A stretch of 64,000 nucleotides of DNA from Rana temporaria (taxonomy: Eukaryota > Chordata > Amphibia > Anura > Ranidae). The notes below the pieces were generated by a model. That model worked only from the letters and a program-made list of their open reading frames with translations. It was not told where the DNA came from and did no database searches. Where the stretch lies: the NCBI RefSeq assembly GCF_905171775.1, contig NC_053492.1:276719938-276783937 (forward strand), written 5' to 3'. This document shows, one piece after another, positions 54,490-63,931 of the stretch; positions within the stretch are counted from its first letter, which is position 1, and every line of letters starts with the position of its first letter. A program made the translations under genes and the position numbers.

Positions 54490-56350
54490 AGACAATACAC
54501 GCAAAGAAAAAAAAAAAAAAAAGGGGAAAACCCCCCGCCCCCCCCCCCCCCCGCAACCCCCCCTCCCCCCCAAAAAAAAAAAAACCCTAATCTACTCTGG
54601 TATCGCCGAGCGGTGGGGAGGAGATCGTATACCTCCCCCCCCCCCCCCCCCCGGAGACACCACTAAGCCAAAGCTTTAGACACTCTCAACCCCCTACACC
54701 CTGTGAGTGTTGGCCTAATAGGGGGAGCCCGCTTGCGCACACCTCGGTGAGGGAACCTCCTCGTCCCCCTCCCCAGCTCCTTCGATCCACTCCTTCCAAT
54801 AAAAAAAACAATTTCATTAGATTAAATTAACCCCCCCAGGAGTTGTGATCTCCTCTCAGAAAAAAGAGAGGGAGAGGGGGGAGGAGAGAAATATATATAT
54901 ATATATATATGAGGGAAAAAAAAAAAAAAGGAAAGGGGTAGAAGGGGGGATCCCCCCCCCGATCCAATAGCAGTTCAAAGTAGTACTACCATCTCTAATA
55001 TCTCCTGTATTAGTCATAGGCCCTGGCTTTGCCTTATAATGTCTGTCAAAAAAAAAAAAAAAAAAACAAACAAAGGGGGAGAAAAAATTATATCCCCCTT
55101 ATAGTGCCCAGGGTAGCCCCTTCCCCTAGGGTCCTATTTTACGCCCTATGTTTGGCCTTTAAACTATGCCCCCTACTCAGGCCTTTCGTACCCATTCTTC
55201 TTCTCAGCATTTTAATAGAATAGTAACAGTTAATGAAATTTGGTAACAATAAGTATCTATCCCCTTGGTAATTTCCGCCCAGGCATCCGTGTGCTCCCCT
55301 CCTAATAAATCTATATCATTTATCAATCCATCTGTCATATACAGGAAGAGTTCAGGAAGAGTTCAGGAGAATTCATACTAAAATATACAATACCAATCTT
55401 ACCTCCCTCCTCCTCCCCCCCCCCATCTATCTCTGGTAGATTCCCAGCCCTAACCCCTCCTAAGACCCCCCCCCCCTGATATCCCCGTGCTCTTCCTGTG
55501 CTCTCCTTTACGACCAGGATACCAAATTAAACTGGAATGGATCAGTGGAAGAAAAATAAATAAATAAATAAATAAAAACCCCCCAAACAAACAATGTATT
55601 TTTTAATACTACCCCTCGAAAGGGAGGGAGGCCAAGGCAAGCATATATATCCTCCACCACCCTCCCCCTTCCTCCCCTTGTACGTGCTATATTAAGTGAT
55701 CCCCCCCCATCCTATATCCCCCTCCCAATTGACTTACAACCTCAGTGCCTCTCAAGAGGAAAAAACAAAAAAAACAAAAAAAAAAGGAAATCCCCCATTC
55801 CTTATCCCCACTCTAGGTCTCTACCTAAGTACTGATTTCTTAATATAACCCGGGGGACACCTGAACGCCGAAAAAAAAGAAAACAAAAACTCTGCCACTC
55901 TACCCCGAGTGGCAAAAAAAAAAAAATTAAGAGGGAACGATTCTATTCTACCATCGCAACATACCTATCGTAAAATTTGGCCATGTAATATACCAATTTA
56001 TAACATATTATAACATTTTGTACCCTATATTATGCCCTCCCCCCCCTACCCCAACCCTCCCTTCCCTCCCCACCCTCCCTCTCTGTGACCCCAGACAAAC
56101 ACAAAAAGCAAACAGATACAGGTATCTTTATGACCTATATCTTTCGTCCCCCCACCTACTAGTATACTTTACATTGTACCTACCCCCCCCTCCCTTCCCC
56201 CGGCCCTCCGAGGTCTCCATGTCCCCTTAACAGAATATTACCCACATGTTACGTATTACACCTCCCAGCTCAAAACCTAAGCACACCCCCAAAACACAAA
56301 AAAAAGAGAATTAAGTTTGACATGACTATATATCGTTTGTCTAAGTATCC
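54490..56350. repeat. Low-complexity, strand-asymmetric spacer in L1 copy 6
   Basis: On the plus strand this stretch is built largely from C-runs and A-runs, with few G. C-runs of about 15 or more occur near 54538-54552 and 54636-54652. It includes an (AT)n at 54890-54910 and a (TAAA)n at 55553-55577. It lies between the ORF1 remnant and the endonuclease, where L1 elements normally have a short spacer. No ORF of meaning. Confidence 0.7.
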
Positions 56351-56390
56351 GTCTAAGCCAGGCCGAATATACTTTATCAGATTATACCGA

Positions 56391-56858
56391 CTATTCAAAT
56401 AATGAACCAAACATTTTCCCTTTTCTGTGGAGGGTAGCATTGGATAAGTCAGGTAAAATTTTCACAGAGGCTCCTTGGAAATCAATTGTACCGGCCTCCC
56501 ATGCCTTGCGTAAAATTGCCTCCCTATGTGAGAAATAATGTAATCGGCAGATCACATCCTGCGGGCAGCTACTGTCCTTTGATTTAGGGCCAAGGGCCCT
56601 ATGCACTCTATCCATCTCAAAATTTACTGAGTTAGGTTCTTTCATCAAGTTCTGCCAAATCCCCTTAACGATCTCTTGTAAGTCCTCCTGATCTGCCGGT
56701 TCTGGGACCCCCCGCACTCGTATATTATTACGACGGCTCCTGTCCTGGAGCTCTTCCAGTTGTAGTTGCAAAGAGACCGACACATCCCTATGCATGTTCC
56801 TCTCGCTTTCTAACAGCCCCACACGTACTTCCAGGGCCTTCAACCCACACTCCCCCAC
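56391..56858 (-). pseudogene. L1 copy 6 ORF1 remnant
   Basis: 155 codons on the minus strand with a coiled-coil-like start (LKALEVRVGLLESERNMH), DRSRRNNIRVRGVPEPADQ (entry to the RRM-like domain) and DVICRLHYFSHREAILRKAW. The same blocks occur in ORF1 of L1 copy 1. The N-terminal part upstream of 56858 is out of frame, and the C-terminal domain ends early at 56391. Confidence 0.8.
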
Positions 56859-58490
56859 TGATGTACGGGTCTCTAATGTAATTGTAATTCACCCCGAACT
56901 TGTTCAAAATCCCTGGTATGTGCCTCTTCCACTTTAGTAATCAAGTCAGTAATATCAGCCTTAGTAGGGAGGGTTTGGATCAGAGTTTTTAAAACATCAA
57001 TCTCGCTCTTCAGCCCCCCAACCTCCCGTGGGGGAGGGGGGGTGCACTAGCGATAGCCCCCGCTGAAATTGCAGAGGAGCGGGGACTCAGCGGCATAACC
57101 TGTAGGACCTCCATGTCTGACCTAACAGACATTTGGTATTGGGGCACAGTCCTATTGGGAGCACCACTTATCTGCCCCTTACCGTCCAGCACCCCAATCT
57201 TACCTTCGGAGGGGCGACCCCCCCCCCTGTATTGCAGGGAAATACCGTTGGATCTCTTGCTGTTCTGCGGGTCTGGATATATGGGTTGTTATCTGAGGCT
57301 GAGCTGCCAGGGCCACGTTACGTGATGTCCGGCTCTCACGCTGTTTGCACGGGTGCATCCCTTATATTCCCCACCGCTATAGTCTAGGCCTGCAGCAGAG
57401 ACTCCAACGGTCCCGGTACCCAACTCTCCTTCCCCGGAACTGCAATAGTTATTTACAGTAGCCAGAAGTAACTGGTACTGATTAATCTTGAATGTTCAAT
57501 ATTTTTAGCTCACAGGGAGAGGAACGTCCCAACTTCCAACCTGCCGGCCACCAGATCTGCTCTCTTCTCTTCCGGTCCCTCAAACTCTCCACATAAACAC
57601 CGGGGGTGTCAGGGGCTGTTGGCACTGCTTACACCAGCCACCGGCCAAGTAATCATACCATTCATGACATTCAAAGAGGCGGGCGCCCAATACAGGCAGG
57701 TAAACAGTACCTCCGAACAGAAAAAAACAGGTCCTCTCTGCCCGTGGCTGTGACCCGACTATGCCCCTCTTCCCCGACCTGTAAGCCGCTCAACCCGCGC
57801 TCCGCTCCTTCCGTCTCCGTCTCTGCACGTGTCAACCGAGAGCGTCGGGGATAGTACCACTACTGCTGCTCGAGCGCCGCTGACAGGCTGCCTCAGCCTT
57901 GGAGTTGACGTCCGCGTGTCGGTCTTCCTTTGCACTCTGCTACGGTGCCGGTGTCCACCTGCAAAGGGAGGCGGTTGTGCGATCCCCTTGGTATCTCTAC
58001 ATTAATCCCGGAGCTGTGGAGGACGGGAGCTCACCAACTTACTCCCTCACTCGTCCATGCGCAAGCCACGCCCCCCAAAAAGATTTTCATCTAATATCCT
58101 GCGATGGACCGTTTTCATCGGATGAATCGATCGTGTGGGGGCCCCATCAGTTTTTTATTCATCGGTGATAAAAAAAAGTACCTGTTTTAAATTTTTCTTA
58201 TGGTTAAAAAAAACGATTGGGGAAAAAAACAATCGTCTGTGGGGAAATCCATCGGTCAAAAATCAACGCATTCTCAGAATCAAGTTTACGCATGCTCGGA
58301 AGCATTGAACTTCATTTTTCTCAGCACGTCGTAGTGTTTTACGTCACCGCGTTGGACATGATAGGATTTTTAACCGATGGTGTGTAGGCAAGACTGATGA
58401 AAGTCAGCTTCAACGGATATCCGATGAAAGAATCCATCGGATCAGATTCCATCAGATATTCGATCGTGTGTACAGGGCTTAAGTGGTTAA

Positions 58491-58790
58491 ACGAGGCAAT
58501 AATTTACAGTGTGACGAATGTGCTATATCCATTCTGAACGCTAGTTTTAACGAGCACTCCCGTCTCATACTTGATTCTGAGCATGCACATTTTTTTCCCC
58601 TTGGAAGACTGACGTGAAATGCATAACGCGAAGAAAGAGAGCTGGTTTCAATTCTTTGCAGGCAGTTTTTTCGTTGAAAACTGCTAGGGTGCATACACAC
58701 GACCGGTTTTCTCAACCAATATAAAAAATGTCAGTTTTCTCGTCATGAAAACCGGTCCTGTGTACAAGGCAACATACTTTATGTAGTATG
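58491..58790. repeat. Repeat fragment with ACCGGTTTTC hairpin
   Basis: CACACGACCGGTTTTCTC (about 58694) and its near complement GAAAACCGGTCCTGTGTAC (58748 onward) form a hairpin. The GCATACACACGACCGG end resembles the Harbinger-type termini in this window. Left boundary unclear. Confidence 0.5.
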
Positions 58791-58879
58791 TCTATAATTG
58801 TTTACATAAAATACTTTTGGCAGCATTATCGTTCTTGCTCGCTAGATGGCATCAACATTATCCCCTCTCTCTCGCTCTT

Positions 58880-59274
58880 GGGGCCCTTTCACACCTACGG
58901 ACAAACGGTCCGTTTATTACAAGTCCGTTTACGGACTTGTAATGTATCCCTATGGGATTGCAGACGTTAGCGGATGATGCATCCGCCAACGTCCGCAACC
59001 ATCCGCATCCGCAAAGATCCGCTTTTGCAGACGGAAGAAAACCCTATTTTTCTTCCGTCCGGTGGAACGGATCGGATGAATACGGACACACGGTCCGTAT
59101 TCATCCGATTCCCCATAGGGGAGAGCGGAGGAGAGACAGGGCGGTCTCTGCACTGTGTGCGGGGACCGCCCTGTCCGCCGACAGCTTAGCAGGGATTTAC
59201 AGGGGAATCCCCGCTGAGCCAAACGGGCTAACGGAGTGGATCAATACGGATTAGCTCCGTGTGAAAGGGCCCTT
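58880..59274. mobile_element. CTTTCACAC-type MITE, copy 2
   Basis: Termini GGGGCCCTTTCACACCTAC and (reverse complement) AAGGGCCCTTTCACACGGAG. The right half matches copy 1 at 30.3 kb (CATAGGGGAGAGCGGAG, GACAGGGCGGTC, GGGGACCGCCCTGTC). Local foldbacks such as GGTCCGTTTATTACAAGTCC with a nearby complement. Non-coding. Confidence 0.75.
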
Positions 59275-59428
59275 ATTGTGTATATTTTATTATTGGATTT
59301 AGCTTCTTCTCTTCAATATTCCCTTTTGGGAAATGTTATACTAAAAATACTTTTGTATTAATTTGCATATTGAATGTCTAAAATGTTTCCATGTTTGTCC
59401 ACCATTTAGTGTTGTATATATTTTATTT

Positions 59429-60372
59429 TAGAAATGAGGAAAGGTGTCTCTATATGGAAACACTAACAGCGCTCAGGTAAAAGAAAAAAATCTAAAATTA
59501 CCCCTCTGCTTATGGTGATAGATAATCACCCTTGGTGAGGGCAATTGTCACTCCAAATCAATCATATACCATGAGTGAAAAAGAAAAGCACAAAACCTCA
59601 CTGAAATGATAATGGTTGAAATTGCAAAAGAAACAATGATACAAAGTCCATTTACCAAAAAAACTCATTAGCATAAAAAAGTCTCTAAAATCATTGTAAT
59701 TCCTGTGCGTTGTTGTACTCCTGAAGTGTCCACACAAAGATCTTCACATACAGGTCTCCCTTAGGAGTTCTACTCACCAGATGCCTATGGTGTAATCAGC
59801 CTTGAGAACTCCTGTGATCCTGCTGGGCTCCTTCAAATGGTATGCCTAGGATGTATCCTGGAAGACTCTAAATATCTTTCCTCCTATTACCAGCGTCTCT
59901 CGGTGGAGTGGATGGGTAATCAAGGGCAGAATATGATCATGGAAAATAAGCATAGGAAAGGAACATAGTGTGATATTGCTTTTTATTCAAACCAAGCCCC
60001 TCACAAAATGTTATGCTTACAATGTAATAGAAAAATACAGGCACATCAGATGTTAGGACTATTAGCTCACGTAGCTATGTTGCTTGTCAGCTCAGCTCCA
60101 GCTGACAAGTTGCTCGTTCTATACAACTGCTGTCTGTATGGGTGTAGACTTGTTGTGTAGCCACGCCCTGACGCGTTTCGGGATTGGTTCCCGTCTTCAG
60201 AGGACGCCCTGAGCTAATAGTCCTAACATCTGATGTGCCTGTATTTTTCTAGACAATTGCTCTCACCAAGGGTGATTATCTACCACCATAAGCAGAGGGG
60301 TAATTTTAGATTTTTTTCTTTTACCTGAGCGCTGTTAGTGTTTCCATATAGAGACACCTTTCCTCATTTCTA
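59429..60372. repeat. Inverted-repeat element enclosing a hammerhead motif
   Basis: Outer arms of 121 bases (59429-59549 and 60252-60372) are nearly perfect inverted repeats, starting TAGAAATGAGGAAAGGTGTC. A second pair of arms (60029-60069 and 60210-60250) closes a hairpin around the hammerhead motif. On the right the two arms are contiguous; on the left 479 bases separate them. The right side therefore looks like a shortened inverted copy of the left. No ORF. Penelope-like elements often lie as partial inverted copies, which would explain this (inference). Confidence 0.75.
60158..60216 (-). ncRNA. Hammerhead ribozyme motif with intact core boxes
   Basis: On the minus strand: helix I 5' strand UAGC..GCGUCCU, then CUGAAGA (perfect CUGANGA box), a spare C, helix II GGGA-loop-UCCC, GAAA (perfect), a palindromic three-pair helix III written ACGCGU, the GUC cleavage site, and the helix I 3' strand AGGGCGU..GCUA. 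The last strand pairs with the first over seven inner and four outer base pairs around an internal loop. All core boxes are conserved. The only departure from the minimal consensus is one extra base before helix II, also seen in the 39.6-kb motif. The tiny helix III suggests action as a dimer. Confidence 0.65.
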
Positions 60373-61046
60373 GCATTTCTTTTATAATAGCTGCTATTCT
60401 GCCAAAAACGACCATTTCACATATCTCAGATATCACACTATATCCATAGAGCGCTTGGATCAGTACTATCTTCGGATAAATTCTGATATTTTTTATATAT
60501 ATTTTATTTTATTGTGTGCAACCTATCACCTTTCGGTTGCTAAGCAGTTTTTATGGCCATGATCGATGATTTTTCTTATTGGACAATTAACTACATTGGA
60601 CACAGATGAACTGATAACTCGCCTCTCGCTAAGGGGTACAAATACCCGGCGCTTGTCACTTGGCTCCTATTCCTGAGAAAGTCACGTGACCAGTGATGCA
60701 ATGCATCAGGTGGAGCCTTGTGACGTCAGTTCAGGTGGAAGTACAGTGAGGAGGCCTGTATCACTACACCCATTGCACTATGGTTGTTCTTTGTTTTCTA
60801 TTGAGCGCCATTTATACAAGAAGTGCCATTCCTTGGAGCAAGCTGTTTCCTCTATATATGGAATTACCCAGAGGACTGCGAGACTTGTTCACGGTACGTC
60901 CGCCCATAACGTCTCTATGGCTTCGCATCATATGTGGTTCTTTCATCATTTTTTTTTTATATTTATATTTCTTTCTTGCTTGGTAGATTTACTATGTTTT
61001 GTCTTTTTTGAGCAAACCGTTCTATTCATAAGCTTCCTCCCCTCGG
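60373..61046 (+). repeat. Penelope-type non-coding region (tentative)
   Basis: No coding sequence. Contains a second, decayed hammerhead-like motif on the plus strand, and a TATATTTTATTTTATTGTGTG and cold-spot text similar in style to the non-coding end of the Penelope element at 39 kb. Assignment is by these features only. Confidence 0.35.
60662..60717 (+). ncRNA. Decayed hammerhead-like motif
   Basis: Helix I arms GGCUCC (60662-60668) and GGAGCC (60712-60717) pair perfectly. Box 1 reads CUGAGAA (consensus CUGANGA). Helix II has GUCAC with GUGAU. The second box is GCAA instead of GAAA, and the cleavage triplet is AUC with UGCA replacing CGCG. Most changes fit CpG decay of an ancestral GACG.AACGCGUC sequence. 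Probably inactive. Confidence 0.4.
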
Positions 61047-61203
61047 GGGGGGGGGGGGGTATAGGCCTAGTTTAGTAACTAGCCTCATCCTTTTTTCCCC
61101 TCCCCATTTCCTTCCCCCCTCCCCTCCCTCCTACTCGGATCTGTATGGCTGATTGCTATTTATCTTTTCTTTTTATCTTTCTATCCTGTCAGTTTCTGTC
61201 ATA

Positions 61204-63076
61204 GTTACATAGTTAGTCAGGTTGAAAAAAGACACAAGTCCATCCAGTTCAACCACAAAAAAATAAACAAACAAAATAAAAAACACAATACAATCCCATA
61301 CACCCAACTCCATACCCACAGTTGATCCAGAGGAAGGCAAAAAACCCCAGCAGAGCATGATCCAATTTGCTACAGCAGGGGAAAAAATTCCCTCCTGATC
61401 CCCCGAGAGGCAATCGGATTTACCCTGGATCAACTTTACCTACAAATCTTAGTACTCAGTTATTTTATGTACATTTAGGAAAGAATCCAGGCCTTTCTTA
61501 AAGCAATCTACTGAGCTGGCCAGAACCACCTCTGGAGGGAGTCTGTTCCACATTTTCACAGCTCTTACTGTGAAAAAACCTTTCCGTATTTGGAGGTGAA
61601 ATCTCTTTTCCTCTAGACGTAAAGAGTGCCCCCTTGTCCTCAGTGTTGACCGTAAAGTGAATAACTCAACACCAAGTACACTGTATGGACCTCTTATATA
61701 TTTGTACATGTTGATCATATCCCCCCTAATTCTCCTCTTCTCAAGAGTGAATAGATTTAGTTCTTCTAATCTTTCCTCATAGCTGAGCTCCTCCATGCCT
61801 CTTATCAGTTTGGTTGCTCTTCTCTGCACTTTCTCCAGTTCTCCGATATCCTTTTTGAGAACTGGTGCACAAAACTGAACTGCATATTCCAGATGAGGTC
61901 TTACTAATGATTTGTACAGGGGCAAAATTATATCTCTGTCTCTGGAGTCCATACCTCTCTTAATACAAGAAAGGACTTTGCTCGCTTTGGAAACCGCAGC
62001 TTGGCATTGCATGCCATTATTGAGCTTATGATCAACTAAAACCCCCAGATCCTTCTCCACTACAGATCCCCCCAGTTGTACTCCCCCTAGTATGTATGAT
62101 GCATGCATATTCTTAGCCCCCAAGTGCATAACTTTACATTTATCAACATTAAACCTCATCTGCCACTCAGTCGCCCAATTAGACAGAGCATTGAGGTCGG
62201 CTTGTAAATTGGCGACATCCTGCAAGGACGTTATTCCACTGCATAGCTTGGTGTCATCTGCAAAGACAGAAATGTTACTTTTGATCCCAGACCCAATATC
62301 ATTTATAAATATATTGAAAAGTAAGGGTCCCAGCACTGAACCTTGGGGTACACCACTGATAACATTGGACTATTCAGAGTAAGAATCATTAACCACGACT
62401 CTCTGAATTCTGTCTTTCAGCCAATTTTCTATCCATTTACAAACTGATATATCCAATCCTGTAGACCTTACCTTACACATGAGCCGTGTGTGCGGAACTG
62501 TATCGAACGCTTTTGCAAAATCCAAATATATCACGTCCACAGCCACGCCTCTGTCCAGGGTTTTACTTACCTCTTCATAAAAGGAAATCAGGTTTGTCTG
62601 ACAACTTCTGTCTTTCATGAATCCATGTTGTCTGCTGCTTAAATAGTTTTTTTCCAGCAAGAACTCATCCATGTGGTCTTTTATTAAACGTTCCAGTATC
62701 TTCCCAACTATAGAAGTTAGACTAACAGGTCTATAGTTACTTGGTAAAGACTTTGTTACCTTTTTAAATATAGGCACCACATTGGCTCTACGCCAATCCA
62801 GTGGTACTATTCCTGTCTTTAATGAGTCCCTAAATATTAGATACAGTGGCTTTGAAATGACAGAGCTCAACTCACCTAGGATCCGTGGGTGGATGCCATC
62901 AGGTCCAGGTGCTTTATCCACCTTTATTCTGTCTAAATATTTCTGGACCATATCACTTTTGAGCCATTGTGGATTTGGGGCTGTGTCACTCCCACCCCCA
63001 TTTTGGACATGAGCTCCCCCATGCTCCATTGTATACACAGAGCTGAAGAAAGCATTTAATAAATTTGCCTTCTCTT
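61204..63076 (-). mobile_element. CR1-type LINE inserted in L1 copy 4
   Basis: Flanked by TGTCATA on both sides (61197-61203 and 63077-63083), a 7-bp target duplication. It is 5'-truncated inside ORF2. The 3' end, read on the minus strand, has TTGAACTGGATGGACTTGTG and TCAACCTGACTAACTATG, the characteristic CR1/L3-type 3' region. It ends in an ATGTAACTATG-like short repeat rather than a poly(A) tail, as CR1 elements do. Confidence 0.9.
61449..63076 (-). pseudogene. CR1 reverse transcriptase, one in-frame stop
   Basis: The frame reads EKANLLNAFFSSVYT, then KAPGPDGIHPRIL, NYRPVSLTSIVGKILERLI, YLDFAKAFDTVPH and WLKDRIQRVVVNDSYSE. A TAG at about 62369-62371 follows, after which the same frame continues SNVISGVPQGSVLGPLLFNI and the catalytic SVFADDTKLC. 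Next come KDLGVLVDHKLN, LPLYKSLVRPHLEYAVQF, VQRRATKLIRGMEELSYEER and the end at 61449. The order is that of CR1 ORF2 RT and C-terminus. Only one nonsense mutation over about 540 codons, so the insertion is recent or the lineage young. Confidence 0.9.
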
Positions 63077-63118
63077 TGTCATACCTTGTACATATTTTCC
63101 AGATTATTTAAAAGCTCT

Positions 63119-63931
63119 CTATTTCTCCCACATCTCTCTGTATCTATCCTCTTTTCCTAGCTCCCCTCGAGTGAGGTACTCCATTTCTTCTATATAATCT
63201 ACCCTCTCTATCCACTCTTTTATTGATGGCCTTTTTGAATGTAGCCAGTTTTTGGGGATTGGGCCCTTTGCTGCATTAAGCAGCACCGGGACCAGAATTG
63301 TTCCGTACTGTTTTTTTTGCTTTATTTGTACCATGAAATAAACAGGTCAAAGGATTACGTAAAGGTTTTGTCCCCTGTTATTTCTTCCATATATTCCAAA
63401 ATTTCTTCCCAATATTGTTGTATTCTCGGGCAATCTCACCAGATGTGCATTGTTCCCTTTTTGCTTACAATTCCTCCAGCAGAGCTCTAAATTGTTTGGG
63501 TGCATTTTACTCATTCTTACTGGGGTCAGGTGCCAACGCACCATACATTTATAATTAGCTTCAATAGTTATATCTGACGCATAGTTATACACTGCACCTA
63601 TCATTTGTGAGTTATCTATCTTTTTACCCACATCGTTTCCCCATTTTTCTATGAATGGCAATGTTCCCTGTGTCTCCAAATCTGTTAGTATTCCATATAC
63701 CAATGATATACCATGTACCAGTTGCTTGTCTGTGCTGCATATCTTTTCTATTGGGTTTGTTTTGTTATTCCGAATCGGCTGTGGTAAAGTGCTCACAAAG
63801 TGTTTCAACTGAAAATATTCCCACTCACTCAAGTGTTGATCCCCTTCTACCGTTTTTATGTCTTGTCTTGCTTTTATTTTTCCATGTGTGACGATATCTT
63901 TTAATTTATTCCCGCCCAATTGCCTTCCCAT
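63119..63931 (-). pseudogene. L1 copy 4 ORF2 C-terminal region
   Basis: Minus-strand frames include KLKDIVTHGKIKARQDIK, EWEYFQLKHFVSTLPQPIR, YNYASDITIEANYKCMVRWH and LCWRNCKQKGNN, close matches to L1 copy 2. A frameshift within the Cys/His cluster (about 63440) shifts to MVQIKQKKQYGTILVPVLLN and PSIKEWIERVDYIEEMEYL. It ends with a decayed KYVQGMT at the CR1 insertion point. Younger than the L1 fragments in the middle of the window. Confidence 0.85.

Larger units (their letters stand above)
52563..58101 (-). mobile_element. L1-type LINE, copy 6: full ends but internally deleted
   Basis: Flanked by a perfect 15-bp target duplication CGATGGACCGTTTTC (52548-52562 and 58102-58116). Read on the minus strand it has a GC-rich leader (58101-56860), an ORF1 remnant, a long low-complexity spacer, the start of the endonuclease, then directly the C-terminal part of ORF2. 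Its RNA end has AATAAA and a very short A-tail (52563-52566 reads TTTT). The reverse transcriptase is absent, so the copy was inserted by enzymes of another L1. Confidence 0.9.
52508..58479. mobile_element. Harbinger-type MITE split by an L1
   Basis: Terminal inverted repeats AGCCCTGTACACACGCTCGG and (reverse complement) AGCCCTGTACACACGATCGA, flanked by TAA at 52505-52507 and 58480-58482, the PIF/Harbinger target duplication. The MITE parts are 52508-52562 and 58102-58479. The intervening 5.5 kb is an L1. Without it the MITE is about 420 bases, similar in size to the one at 27.1 kb. Confidence 0.85.
52116..58486. repeat. Right half of a TTAA-type element, interrupted
   Basis: 52116-52507 is an AT-rich block (TGACGCCATTCCACGAGCGG, GCGCAAATACGGTGTGAC) that continues after the Harbinger-type insertion with only GTGG before TTAA at 58487-58490. 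Reading across the insertion gives CCCTTAAGTGGTTAA, the terminus of the TTAA family. Its left half is probably 46270-46980. Confidence 0.55.

Noticed and set aside
54071..54679. 202-codon plus-strand ORF
   Set aside because: Antisense to the L1 endonuclease fragment and ends in homopolymer-encoded Lys and Pro runs.
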